Shown here: positions 44,446 through 53,021 of the stretch, piece by piece
How the letters are laid out: each line of letters starts with the position of its first letter
Numbering within the stretch: the first letter of the stretch is position 1
Source of the DNA: Dyella marensis
GTDB taxonomy: Bacteria; Pseudomonadota; Gammaproteobacteria; Xanthomonadales; Rhodanobacteraceae
Direction of reading: 5' to 3'
Length of the DNA stretch: 64,000 nt
Assembly (NCBI RefSeq): GCF_900112865.1
Contig: NZ_FONH01000020.1
Span: 17,437-81,436, forward strand
Made by a program: the position numbers and the translations under genes
Notes under the pieces: generated by a model
The model's input: only the letters and a program-made list of their open reading frames with translations
What the model was told of the DNA's origin: nothing
Databases searched by the model: none

Positions 44446-44578
44446 CTCGTCATCCCGGCGCAGGCCGGGATCCAGTAGCGTCACCGTTCGATTGTCACTG
44501 CACGACACCAACGCTTTTGCGTTGAGGCCTTCGTGCTGCACATCGCCACTGGATCCCGGCCTGCGCCGGGATGACGAG
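44446..44578. repeat. Inverted repeat pair with internal hairpins
   Basis: 31-bp perfectly complementary arms (44446-44476, 44548-44578) with a 71-nt spacer. Each arm contains the hairpin CCCGGC, GCAG, GCCGGG. It lies between convergent genes, as intergenic repeat elements usually do. Sequences of the GTCATCCCGGC...GCCGGGATCCAG type are common in proteobacterial genomes. Confidence 0.85.
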
Positions 44579-44601
44579 TTGGTGCCAGGATGGCGAACTG
44601 A

Positions 44602-45231
44602 TTATTTCTCCTTCGCCGCCGCTTCTTCCTCCGCATCCTTCTTCAGATACGCCGCATACCCCTTCGCCTCATCCGCCTGCGTAGTGACATGCAGCGTCAC
44701 CTCGTCGCTTACCTGCGGCACGAACTTGCCCAGGCCGAAGTCGGAGCGCTTGAGCCTGGCCATCGCTTCGAAGCCCACCGCGGGCAGCTTCAGCCGCGGG
44801 TTCTCGCCGATCTTGTTGATTGTCACGTCCAGGGTGACCGGCCTGGTCACGCCACGCACGGTGAGGTTGCCCGTCACCTTGAGCTGGTTGGCCATCCCGG
44901 TGGTTTCGACCCGCGTGCTCTTGAAGGTGGCATGGGGAAACCGGGCCAGGTCGAAGAAGGCAGGGGAGCGCAGGTCCTCGTCGAGGTCGGGAATGCCGCT
45001 GCTGAGGTAGGCCAGCGGGATGGTGACCATGACCGAGGCTTTGGTCGGCTCGGCCGGGTCGAACTCCAATGTGCCTTCGACACGGGTGAACTGCGCGGTG
45101 GGGTAGGCGAAGTCCAGATGGCCCCAGCGGACGGTGCCCATCGAGTGATTGGGTTCCAGCGTGTAGGTCATGGCCCAGAGCGGGCAGGTGGCAAGGGCGA
45201 GCGCAAGGGCGAAGGCGGATCGGCGGATCAT
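44602..45231 (-). CDS. YceI-family periplasmic protein
   Basis: 209 residues from the ATG at 45231 with a signal peptide (MIRRSAFALALALATCPLWA). YceI lipocalin-like fold: LEPNHSMGTVRWGHLDFAYPTAQFTRVEGTLEFDP, in two blocks, and TGNLTVRGVTRPVTLDVTIN. Family members bind long isoprenoids such as ubiquinone-8. A Lys/Glu/Ala tail extends past the domain. Divergent from a CadC-type regulator gene across 208 nt. Confidence 0.9.
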   Translation of the reverse strand: MIRRSAFALALALATCPLWAMTYTLEPNHSMGTVRWGHLDFAYPTAQFTRVEGTLEFDPAEPTKASVMVTIPLAYLSSGIPDLDEDLRSPAFFDLARFPHATFKSTRVETTGMANQLKVTGNLTVRGVTRPVTLDVTINKIGENPRLKLPAVGFEAMARLKRSDFGLGKFVPQVSDEVTLHVTTQADEAKGYAAYLKKDAEEEAAAKEK

Positions 45232-45439
45232 GTGGGTGGCTCCAGGTCTGGGTTGGGTGCAGGCCGCGGCGGATCGGCGGCGGCGTGCCCCGGCACCATC
45301 GCCGGCGGCCGCGGGGGAAGTCCTGAAAAAGCTTCTGAAATGGCCTGAAGACTTCTGAAGCTGGGCCTGGGCGCGTTCGGTTGTGGCCCGCAAACGTTGG
45401 TGCGACTATCCGGCGGCTTTCCCCAGGTGGCGATAAACA

Positions 45440-46357
45440 GTGAGTTACATGCCGTCCGACCCCGAGCGCCCGACGCGGGGCACCTTGCGTATCGGCGACT
45501 GGATGGTCGACCCGGTCGCCGACCAGATTTCCCGCGACGGCGCCACCCAGCGGCTGGAGGCCCGCAGCATGCGCCTGCTGCTGTGCCTGGCCGATCGTGC
45601 CGGCGAGGTGGTCAGCATCGACGAACTGCTCAATGAGGCGTGGGCCGGCGTCATCGTCACGCCCGATTCGGTCTACCAGGCGGTGACCTCGCTGCGCCGC
45701 TTGCTGGGGGACGATCCGAAGCAGCCCAGCTATATCGCCACGGTGCCGCGGCGGGGGTATCGCCTGATCGCGACCGTGCAGACGTCCTCGACCAAGCCCG
45801 CCGCACCGGCTCCCGTCTCCGCGGCGGCAAAGCCGGAACCGATCAAGCTTCCCAGGCAAGGCCGGGGCGCCTTGCTGGGCGCCGCGCTGGCGCTCGGCGT
45901 CGTGCTGCTGCTGTGCGGTGCGGTCTCGTCCTATTGGCTGCTGCGCGACCACCCGGCCGCTGCGCCTGCCGCCCGCACCGTCGCCGTGCTGCCCTTCCTC
46001 GACCTCACCGACAAGATGAGCGAGGAGCCGTTTGCCGACGGCATGACCGAGGAACTGATCGACAAGCTGAGCACGTTCCCCGGCATGCAGGTATCCGCGC
46101 CGACCTCCTCGTTCTATTACAAGGACAAGCAGGTGCCGGTAGCCGAGATTGCCAAGTCGCTCGGCGTGGCCTATGTGCTCGACGGCAGCGTGCGCAAATC
46201 CGGCGAGACCATGCGCGTGGCAGCGCGGCTGGTGCGCGCGGGCGATGGCTTCGTGGTGTGGTCGGCAACTTACGATCGCTCGGCAGGCGACAAGTTGAAG
46301 GTGCAGGATGAGATCGCCGCCGAGGCGGCGAAGGCGTTGACGCCGGCGATTCGATAG
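45440..46357 (+). CDS. CadC/ToxR-type membrane regulator with a TolB-N/FlgO-like sensor domain
   Basis: 305 residues from a GTG at 45440; the ATG three codons later is equally good. N-terminal winged helix (LRIGDWMVDPVADQISRDG, SVYQAVTSLRRLLGDDP, YIATVPRRGYRLIATV, residues about 16-112), one TM helix (LLGAALALGVVLLLCGAVSSYWLL), and a periplasmic domain with AVLPFLDLTDKMSEEPFADGMTEELIDKL, common in CadC-like proteins and adenylate cyclases. It ends there without the long TPR tail found in many relatives. Its target may be the divergent yceI gene. Confidence 0.88.
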   Translation: MSYMPSDPERPTRGTLRIGDWMVDPVADQISRDGATQRLEARSMRLLLCLADRAGEVVSIDELLNEAWAGVIVTPDSVYQAVTSLRRLLGDDPKQPSYIATVPRRGYRLIATVQTSSTKPAAPAPVSAAAKPEPIKLPRQGRGALLGAALALGVVLLLCGAVSSYWLLRDHPAAAPAARTVAVLPFLDLTDKMSEEPFADGMTEELIDKLSTFPGMQVSAPTSSFYYKDKQVPVAEIAKSLGVAYVLDGSVRKSGETMRVAARLVRAGDGFVVWSATYDRSAGDKLKVQDEIAAEAAKALTPAIR

Positions 46358-46450
46358 GTGGGTGCGTCTTCATGGCCGATGCGAGCCCAGGCGTTCTTCC
46401 AGCGCCTTGTTCGTTTGATCGGAAACGCGTGATCCGCAGAGGAGACCGTC

Positions 46451-46627
46451 ATGTCAGATGAGAGCAATAGCAAACAACGCAAGACGGTCGGCATCGGTCT
46501 TGCCGTAGGTGTCGCCATCGGGACGGCGCTGGGCGTGGCCCTGGGCAATCTCGCGGTGGGCATTGCGCTTGGCATCATCCTGGGCGCCGCCATTGGCATC
46601 TTCGGTGCGAAGCGCGGGGCGCCTTAG
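46451..46627 (+). CDS. Small glycine-zipper membrane protein
   Basis: 58 residues, GAGGAG 9 nt upstream of the ATG. A hydrophilic start (MSDESNSKQRKT) is followed by an almost unbroken small-residue hydrophobic stretch with repeated Gly-x-x-x-Gly spacing (VGIGLAVGVAIGTALGVALG and on to AAIGIFGAKRG). This is a glycine-zipper transmembrane hairpin. The ribosome site and clean hydrophobicity support it as a real gene. It stops 2 nt before the stop of the convergent MFS gene. Confidence 0.7.
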   Translation: MSDESNSKQRKTVGIGLAVGVAIGTALGVALGNLAVGIALGIILGAAIGIFGAKRGAP

Positions 46628-46629
46628 CG

Positions 46630-48147
46630 TCAGGCGCTGCCGGCATCCGTCGCGCAGTATTTCGGCGCGGCAAGTTCCTTTCGACTCGAACCGAAAGTGA
46701 CGAAGCTGGCTGCCGCCAGTAGCCATGCGCCGATACCGCCGTAGAGCATCACCCAATGAAAGCCGTGCACGAGTGCATCGTGCGCGAGCGTGTTGTGGGA
46801 AGAAAGATTGCCGGCGGCGATCCGGTTGGCGAGGTTGCGCAACGACACCGCATCCGCGGCACCCGGGCCGGCATGTTCCAGGTGCGCAAGAATGCCTTCG
46901 ATCAACAGGAACCCCATCAAGGCGATGTTGATGGCCAGCGTAATCAGCCGCGCACTCATGTCGATGCCCGACGCCATGCCGGCGCGCGCCGTTGGCACCG
47001 AAGCGGTCGTCGTATTCGTCACCGGCGTGTTGGTCATGCCCAGGCCGATGCCTGCCAGTGCGCAACCCGCCAGCAGCGCCGGCAAGCCGAGCGCACCGTG
47101 CAGTTGCATGACGAAGAAACCGAGTCCGATGGTGAACAACCCGGCTGGAATCACCACGCGCGGCTGATAACGCACGGTCAGTCGTTCGGCCAGCGGAGGC
47201 ATCACCAGGGTGGGCAAGGTGTAGGCGAGCAGCGCACCGCCCGAGGCCACGACGCCATAACCCAGCACCGACTGGAAATAGATCGGCAGGTAGATCATGA
47301 ACGGCCAGAAGCTGAAGTTCATGCCCATCGAGCCGTAGAGCGCGCCGGAGAACGGGCGGATGCGCAATACCGAGAAGTCGAACATCGGATGCGCGCGGTG
47401 CTTTTCCACGTACACGAAGGCAATGAAGCTGGCGGCCGAGCCCATCAGGGCAGTGAGCGCCAGCGGATGGCGCAGCCCCAGCGACGGCCCCTGCGTGATG
47501 AAGAACGTCAAGCCGAATACGGCCAGCGACATCGATACGATGCCCGCGACATCCAGCTGCCTGGCTTGCGGATCGCGCGACTCGTCCACGCTCCACGCGA
47601 TCAAGCCCAGCGTGACCAGCGCCAGCGGCACCTGGATCAGGAACACCCAGGTCCAATCGAGCAGCACGGCGATGGCGCTGCCGATCATCGGCCCGAAACC
47701 CAGGCCGACACCGAAGATGATGCCCCAGGCCGCAAAGGCGCGGCTGCGCGCCGGCCCTTGCTGGAACTGGTGCGACAGGGCGGCAATCTGGCAGATCACC
47801 ATCGCGCCGCCGCTCATGCCCTGCAGGAAGCGCGCGGCGATCAGCGCCGATGCGTCGCGCGCCAGTCCGCAGGCCAGCGAGGTGATGCCGAACGCGAGCA
47901 CGCTGAGCAGCAGCATGCGCTTGCGTCCGTAGCGGTCGGCCAGGGTGCCGGAGGCCATCAGCACGGTGGTGCAGGCGATGGTGTAGGCATTCATGATCCA
48001 CTGCGCGCCGCTGAAGCCGGCATGCAGCTGTTGCTCCAGCGTGGGCAGGGCGGCGGGGACGCTGGAGATCTCCAGCCCGAACATCAGCGCAGCGAGGCAG
48101 ATCGCGACCGCGGCGACACCATTTCGATGAGCGGTGGAGAGAGGCAC
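46630..48147 (-). CDS. MFS drug:H+ antiporter, DHA2 (14-TM) family
   Basis: 505 residues from a GTG at 48147 with GGAG 7 nt upstream; earlier in-frame codons give a non-membrane N-extension. EmrB/QacA-like: motif A (GTLADRYGRKRMLLL), motif C-like GLGFGPMIGSAI, and about 14 hydrophobic helices. Exports toxic organic compounds. Divergent from a LysR gene that probably controls it. Complete. Confidence 0.9.
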   Translation of the reverse strand: MPLSTAHRNGVAAVAICLAALMFGLEISSVPAALPTLEQQLHAGFSGAQWIMNAYTIACTTVLMASGTLADRYGRKRMLLLSVLAFGITSLACGLARDASALIAARFLQGMSGGAMVICQIAALSHQFQQGPARSRAFAAWGIIFGVGLGFGPMIGSAIAVLLDWTWVFLIQVPLALVTLGLIAWSVDESRDPQARQLDVAGIVSMSLAVFGLTFFITQGPSLGLRHPLALTALMGSAASFIAFVYVEKHRAHPMFDFSVLRIRPFSGALYGSMGMNFSFWPFMIYLPIYFQSVLGYGVVASGGALLAYTLPTLVMPPLAERLTVRYQPRVVIPAGLFTIGLGFFVMQLHGALGLPALLAGCALAGIGLGMTNTPVTNTTTASVPTARAGMASGIDMSARLITLAINIALMGFLLIEGILAHLEHAGPGAADAVSLRNLANRIAAGNLSSHNTLAHDALVHGFHWVMLYGGIGAWLLAAASFVTFGSSRKELAAPKYCATDAGSA

Positions 48148-48358
48148 GGGATAGCTCCGGGTCGAATGGACGAGGGCATGGCGGAGCAGACGCTGGCCGC
48201 ACGCGGACGCCGCGCGATGCATGTATCGCAGGGAAAGAGGGCGGGGCGCGCCGGTTCGGGCTGCCGCGCGAAGGTTGCTGTCTCTATTCTCGGTACACGC
48301 CATCCATGACGGAAATGATTTATTTTTGTAGCCCCCATTAAAGGGCGTCATTAATCCC

Positions 48359-49225
48359 ATGGACTTCGACCCCGCCCTGCTGCGCGCCTTCGTCGCCGTC
48401 AAAGACGCTGGCGGTTTCACCCGTGCCGCGCAGCGCCTCAACCTCACGCAATCGGCGATCAGCCATCAGATCCGCCGCCTGGAAGAGCAGGTGGGTCGGC
48501 AGCTGCTCTATCGCACCACGCGTGCGCTGACGCTGACGGAAGACGGCGAGGAGTTCCTGCAGTACGCGCAGAAGATCCTCGACACGCTGGACACCATGGC
48601 GCGGCGCTTCCGCCCGTCGCCGATTTCCGGCGTGGTGCGCTTCGGCGTGCTGGAGAATTTCCTCGGCGATCGCCTGCCCACCTTGCTGTGCCAGTTCGGC
48701 CGCGCGTTTCCCTCGGTGCGGCTCGATGTCAGCGTCGGCATGAACCTGGACCTGATGCCGATGATCAAGGCCGGCGAACTGGACCTGGCCGTGGTGATGA
48801 CGGCGCCGGCTGACAAGGAGGGTACGCCGCTGCGTCGCACGCAGTTCGTGTGGGTTGCCGCGGAAACCTTCGATGTGCCGGCGGACGCATCGCTGCCGTT
48901 CGCGTTCTTCCCCTCGCCATGCATCAACCGCCAGGTCGGTATTGGTTCACTGGAAGGAAAAGACGTGCCGTGGCACGTGGTGTTCACTTCGCAGAGCCAG
49001 CAGGGCATCCGCGCCGCCATACTTGCGGGCCTGGCGATCACCGTGCTGGCGCGCGACGACGTGGAGCCCGGCATGAAGATCGTCGACGGCCAGTACGGCC
49101 TGCCATCGCTGTCCAAGGTGGATTTCACGCTGATCTGGAGCGCCGGGGGCAAGACGCCGGCGGCGGTCGAGTTCGGGCGGATGATCGAGCAGATGGCGCG
49201 CGGTAAGCTACCGCGGGCGTCATAA
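48359..49225 (+). CDS. LysR-family transcriptional regulator
   Basis: 288 residues. Helix-turn-helix FVAVKDAGGFTRAAQRLNLTQSAISHQIRRLEEQ, in parts, at about 10-42, then the effector domain. It resembles regulators that sit divergent from exporters. The 211-nt gap to the MFS start is AT-rich near the ATG (ATGATTTATTTTTG) and should hold its binding site. A REP pair follows 11 nt after the stop. Confidence 0.93.
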   Translation: MDFDPALLRAFVAVKDAGGFTRAAQRLNLTQSAISHQIRRLEEQVGRQLLYRTTRALTLTEDGEEFLQYAQKILDTLDTMARRFRPSPISGVVRFGVLENFLGDRLPTLLCQFGRAFPSVRLDVSVGMNLDLMPMIKAGELDLAVVMTAPADKEGTPLRRTQFVWVAAETFDVPADASLPFAFFPSPCINRQVGIGSLEGKDVPWHVVFTSQSQQGIRAAILAGLAITVLARDDVEPGMKIVDGQYGLPSLSKVDFTLIWSAGGKTPAAVEFGRMIEQMARGKLPRAS

Positions 49226-49236
49226 AGCACCGACTC

Positions 49237-49328
49237 GTAGGTTGGGGTGAGCCATAGGCGAACCCCAACAATGCGGGGCGCATGAAGGTGCTGCTGTTGG
49301 GGTTCGCCTATGGCTCACCCCAACCTAC
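49237..49328. repeat. REP-type palindromic pair, copy 3
   Basis: Arms 49237-49269 and 49296-49328, 26-nt spacer unlike those of copies 1 and 2. Same arms as copy 1 except for one compensated pair: CCATAGGCG with CGCCTATGG instead of CCATCGGCG with CGCCGATGG. Confidence 0.9.
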
Positions 49329-49367
49329 GCCGGTATAGGAAGAATTTCGCCTTTGGGGGGGCGATCC

Positions 49368-49967
49368 ATGCGCAAGTGGGTTTTCATACTGATAGCGGTG
49401 CTGGTCGGCCTGGTCGTCCTGCACAAGTGGCGGCAGCGCCCGCCCCCGCCCGCCGCCGGCGTGCTGGTCACCGGCGCACCCATGCAGGAAGACATCGCCG
49501 GCGGCACCCGCCTGCAACTGGGCCAGGTCACCCTCGTCACCCGCGCCCGCTTCGAGCTGACCGCGCGCGTGCTCTCGCGCGAGGACTACCGCTTCGATGC
49601 CGGCGCCTCGCTCGTCCCGGTGGATCTCGCGCTGGGCTGGGGGCCGATGTCCGACAGCGCCGTGCTGGACAAGATCTCGATCAGCCAGGCCAATCGCTTC
49701 TACTACTGGCACGTCGACGATTTCCCGATCCCTCGCCGCGACATCGAAACCTCCAGCGCCAACATGCACATGATTCCCGCGGACGACGCGGTGCATCGCG
49801 CGCTGGATCGCGTGCGGCCCGGGGAAGTGATCCATCTGCGCGGCTTCCTGGTCGATGCCAGCCGGCCGGATGGTTGGCAATGGCATACCTCGATGTCGCG
49901 GGACGACACCGGCAACGGCGCGTGCGAGCTGGTCTATGTAGAGGACATCGGCGAGGCAAGCCACTGA
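49368..49967 (+). CDS. Hypothetical membrane-anchored periplasmic protein
   Basis: 199 residues from the ATG at 49368, GGGGGG upstream. N-terminal anchor (WVFILIAVLVGLVVLHKW), then a domain with LSREDYRFDAGASLVPVDLALGWGPM and SQANRFYYWHVDDFPIPRR. I recall similar conserved hypothetical proteins in xanthomonads but no function. Conserved Trp and Tyr residues and VIHLRGFLVDASRPDGWQW suggest a folded binding domain. Confidence 0.72.
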   Translation: MRKWVFILIAVLVGLVVLHKWRQRPPPPAAGVLVTGAPMQEDIAGGTRLQLGQVTLVTRARFELTARVLSREDYRFDAGASLVPVDLALGWGPMSDSAVLDKISISQANRFYYWHVDDFPIPRRDIETSSANMHMIPADDAVHRALDRVRPGEVIHLRGFLVDASRPDGWQWHTSMSRDDTGNGACELVYVEDIGEASH

Positions 49968-50026
49968 GCCTTCAGCGCGAGGGTTTTTGCCGTACGCTGC
50001 CGGCACCCACCCCACGGAGTGTCCCC

Positions 50027-50509
50027 ATGAAAGCGTTCTGCGCCGCTGTGTTGCTTTGTGGCCTGATCCAGGGTGCGCCCGCCATGGCGGCGCCATCTGG
50101 CGCGTCCCCCTTGCTCGGCACCTGGGCCGTCGATACCGCGCGCCTGACCATGCCGCCGGCGGCACGTCCGAAGAGTGTCACCTTCACCTTCGCCGATGCG
50201 GGCGAGGGCAAGTGGAAGACCGAGGTCGACATCGTCGATGCCGGCGGTGTGCAGATGCACTCGGTGTCCACGGCCGCCCTCGATGGTTCGGCCGCGCCGA
50301 TCAAGGGCGGCATGGAGGCCGATACCGTCGCGCTGCAGAGCCCGGGCGCCAACGTGCTGATCATGGCGCTCAGCAAGGGTGGCGTGCCCGGATCGACGCG
50401 CATCTACACTGCCGCTCCGGATGGCAAATCCCTGGTCGAAACCGCCGTGTACTTCGGCGACCACGGCGTGCCGATCATGCGTACGCACTACTTCACGCGC
50501 GTCCGTTGA
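50027..50509 (+). CDS. Secreted lipocalin-like hypothetical protein
   Basis: 160 residues from the ATG at 50027. Signal peptide MKAFCAAVLLCGLIQGAPAMA. The mature part begins with SPLLGTWAVDTARL, a start typical of small lipocalin-like proteins, and is beta-rich (SVTFTFADAGEGKWKTEVDI). Function unknown. It follows its neighbour by 59 nt on the same strand. Confidence 0.75.
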   Translation: MKAFCAAVLLCGLIQGAPAMAAPSGASPLLGTWAVDTARLTMPPAARPKSVTFTFADAGEGKWKTEVDIVDAGGVQMHSVSTAALDGSAAPIKGGMEADTVALQSPGANVLIMALSKGGVPGSTRIYTAAPDGKSLVETAVYFGDHGVPIMRTHYFTRVR

Positions 50510-50618
50510 CCTGCCCGGGGCCATCCGCGGCCGCATGGCCGCGGATGGCATGCGCACGCCGATTCCCCGTGCTAACGTGCGCCGGCGGCCAGGGGGGCCG
50601 TATCACAGGGGAAAATAC

Positions 50619-51062
50619 GTGGCTAAGCGTAGCGAGCCGGCACGTTGGTACTGGCCGACGTTCGGCAATATCGCCGATGCCGAGCAGGCATCGAACCAGG
50701 GCATGTGGGCGGCGGTGTTCTGCGCCGCCGTCACCGCCATCATGGCAACCATCAGCGTCTTTGCCTCGACCGGCGTGATGGGCATTCGCCCGTCGGCGTA
50801 TGTCGACGCCGTGCTGTTCGCCATCATTGCATGGCGCATTCATGCGCGTTCCAAGGGCTTCGCCATCGCGGGCCTGGTGCTGTTCGGGATCGAGAAGGTG
50901 TTCCAGGTGATCACCCAGCCGCAGAGCATGCGCTTCGGCATCTTCCTGGCGGTGATCCTGCTGCTGTGTTTCATCAGCGGCGTGCGCGGCACCTTTGCCT
51001 ATCACCGCTTCAAGGCCGAGGAGGCGAATGCGCTTCCTGCGGGGGGCGGGCTGGCGGAATGA
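50619..51062 (+). CDS. Hypothetical four-helix membrane protein
   Basis: 147 residues from a GTG at 50619 with AGGGGA 7 nt upstream. Four hydrophobic helices: AVFCAAVTAIMATISVFAST, AYVDAVLFAIIAWRIHA, FAIAGLVLFGIEKVFQVI and FGIFLAVILLLCFISGV. No domain name known. Its stop overlaps the start of the CPBP protease gene (ATGA), so the two are translationally coupled and may work together. Confidence 0.78.
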   Translation: MAKRSEPARWYWPTFGNIADAEQASNQGMWAAVFCAAVTAIMATISVFASTGVMGIRPSAYVDAVLFAIIAWRIHARSKGFAIAGLVLFGIEKVFQVITQPQSMRFGIFLAVILLLCFISGVRGTFAYHRFKAEEANALPAGGGLAE

Positions 51063-52900
51063 TCGCGGCGCGCCGTGTGCGCGCCTGGCTGGCGGCGGCC
51101 TGTCTGGCCGCCGCCTTGCCCTGCGCGGCGAATGACGATGTATCCATTGCGGCCGAGGTGCTGCGCACGCCATCGCGCGCATTCGAGCAGGTGTCGGACC
51201 GGCAACAGCTTGCCTATGTGAAATTGCTTGGCGCCTATGCGCGTGAGGAAACCGCGCACCCGGCTGACGTGGCGCTGGTGATCGCTCGCTGCGACTTCGT
51301 CGCCATGTTTGCCGACAGCGAAGAAGTCACCTGGGCGGAGGACGCCCAGAACGACTACCAGGCTTGCCAGAAGCAATTGGCTGACCGTTTCCAGGGCGAT
51401 GCCGAAGCCAACCTCTACGTGGCCGAGCATCGTTACGGCAAGGAAAGCCTGGAATTCGCCAACGGTCTGCTGCCGGCGAGCGATCGCTGGACTCCCAAGC
51501 AGCGCGCCCGCTTGCATGCCGTGCTGGCCCGCGGCCATACGGCGGCCAAGCAGACCAAGCTTGCCGGCGAGGAAGCGCTCGCCGCGGTGCGGCTGGATCC
51601 GGGCAGCGACCAGCTGGTGACGGCCTTGCGTTATCTCTGCGATACCGGCCACCAGGCCGATGCGGAAGCGATGCTCGCCAGCGCGCCGCCGCCGGCGGAG
51701 CGTTCCTGGCTTGAAACGCAGCGCGTACGCCTTGCCGCGGACAAACTCAGTCCAGCGGCCGCACTGACCGAACTGCGCCGCGCCGAACAGGCCAAGGCGC
51801 CGATCGATGCCTGGCTGAAGGCGCGCGTGTATCTGCTGGCGGGCATGCCGGCGGAAGCTGCCGATGCACTGAGCCATATCAAAGTCCAGCCGGCCTACCA
51901 GAACCCGGAGCAGTTCAAGCTGCGCATGGAGATCGCCGCGGCGCGCAAGGATGGCAAGGCAGCGGAAACGGCGCTGCACGAATGGTTCGGCAAGACCGGC
52001 ATCACCATGCCGCTGCTGGTGGCCTACGGCAAATGGCTGACCGGCGATCCGCGCCAGCTGTTCTCCATCTCGCTGGCGCCGCTGGCGCTGGCTCTCCTGG
52101 CCACGTTGTTGTTCCTGGCTTGCATGCCGGGCTTGCTCGCGTTTCCCGCGCACTATCGGGGCACGGTGCGGGCCAGGCTCAACAAGCCGACGCTGTCGCT
52201 GTTCGAGCCGATCGGCCTGCGCCACATGTGGTGGGGCCTGGGCGCGTTCCTGGTGGCGAGCGCGGCGGTGCCGATGCTGTGGGCAGGGGACAGCCTGCCG
52301 GCGCTGGAGGGCGCGCGCTCCATGCTCGCCGGCGAACAGGCCACGGTATTCACCCTGTACCTGGCGACCGTCCTGGCCGGCGCCGCGCTGCTGGCCTGCG
52401 TGGCGTGGCGCCTTCCGTGGCGCGCCTGGGCCGGCGATCAGGGCCTGAAGGCCGCTGTCGTCACGGTGCTGGTGTGGTCGGTGCTGAAGATCCTGGTGGT
52501 ATGGGCGCTGGCGCATGCGCCGCATACCGCGGCGCCCGCGCAGGTCAACTCGCACGACCGCGTGGTCGCGACGCTGATCCTCGCCGCCCATCATGTCGGC
52601 GGTCCTGCGCTGGCACTCGCGCTGATTGCCGTGCTGGTGCCGCTCTACGAGGAGCTGGTGTTTCGCGGCTTCATCCTCGGCGGGCTGGCCAGGCACATCA
52701 GCTTCGGGTGGGCCAACGCGTGGCAGGCGCTGCTGTTCGCCGTGCTGCATTTCGATGCGCAGCATTTCGTGTTCTACCTGGCGATAGGCTTGCTGGCGGG
52801 ATGGCTGGTGCGCCGCACGCGCGGCCTGGGTGCGTCGATCGCCCTGCACGCGGCAAACAATGCCGTTGCCTGCGTGGCGATCTTGCTGTCGATGGGTTGA
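51059..52900 (+). CDS. CPBP-family intramembrane metalloprotease with N-terminal helical-repeat region
   Basis: 613 residues. Signal peptide (WLAAACLAAALPCAA), about 300 residues of TPR-like helices (RLHAVLARGHTAAKQTKLAG, LRYLCDTGHQADAEAMLAS) and then a membrane domain with the CPBP motifs EExxxR (E531, E532 in YEELVFRGF), FAVLHFD and LHAANN. The fold is that of Rce1 proteases; bacterial members process membrane-bound peptides such as leader peptides. The repeats lie outside the membrane and could select substrate. Confidence 0.88.
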   Translation: MIAARRVRAWLAAACLAAALPCAANDDVSIAAEVLRTPSRAFEQVSDRQQLAYVKLLGAYAREETAHPADVALVIARCDFVAMFADSEEVTWAEDAQNDYQACQKQLADRFQGDAEANLYVAEHRYGKESLEFANGLLPASDRWTPKQRARLHAVLARGHTAAKQTKLAGEEALAAVRLDPGSDQLVTALRYLCDTGHQADAEAMLASAPPPAERSWLETQRVRLAADKLSPAAALTELRRAEQAKAPIDAWLKARVYLLAGMPAEAADALSHIKVQPAYQNPEQFKLRMEIAAARKDGKAAETALHEWFGKTGITMPLLVAYGKWLTGDPRQLFSISLAPLALALLATLLFLACMPGLLAFPAHYRGTVRARLNKPTLSLFEPIGLRHMWWGLGAFLVASAAVPMLWAGDSLPALEGARSMLAGEQATVFTLYLATVLAGAALLACVAWRLPWRAWAGDQGLKAAVVTVLVWSVLKILVVWALAHAPHTAAPAQVNSHDRVVATLILAAHHVGGPALALALIAVLVPLYEELVFRGFILGGLARHISFGWANAWQALLFAVLHFDAQHFVFYLAIGLLAGWLVRRTRGLGASIALHAANNAVACVAILLSMG

Positions 52901-53021
52901 TGTTCGACAGCTTCAAGCAAGCTATTTTTCAGCGATAAATAGCCAGTCCCCGATGCGATATCCTCGCGCTGCTTTCGCGGTGGATATCGCATCCACCCAT
53001 CGTTCGTCAGGGGAGGGGCTC

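Noticed and set aside
46756..48309. Open frame of 517 codons antisense to the DHA2 exporter
   Set aside because: Gln/His/Arg-rich mirror frame without any recognisable motif; the exporter has 14 clear helices.
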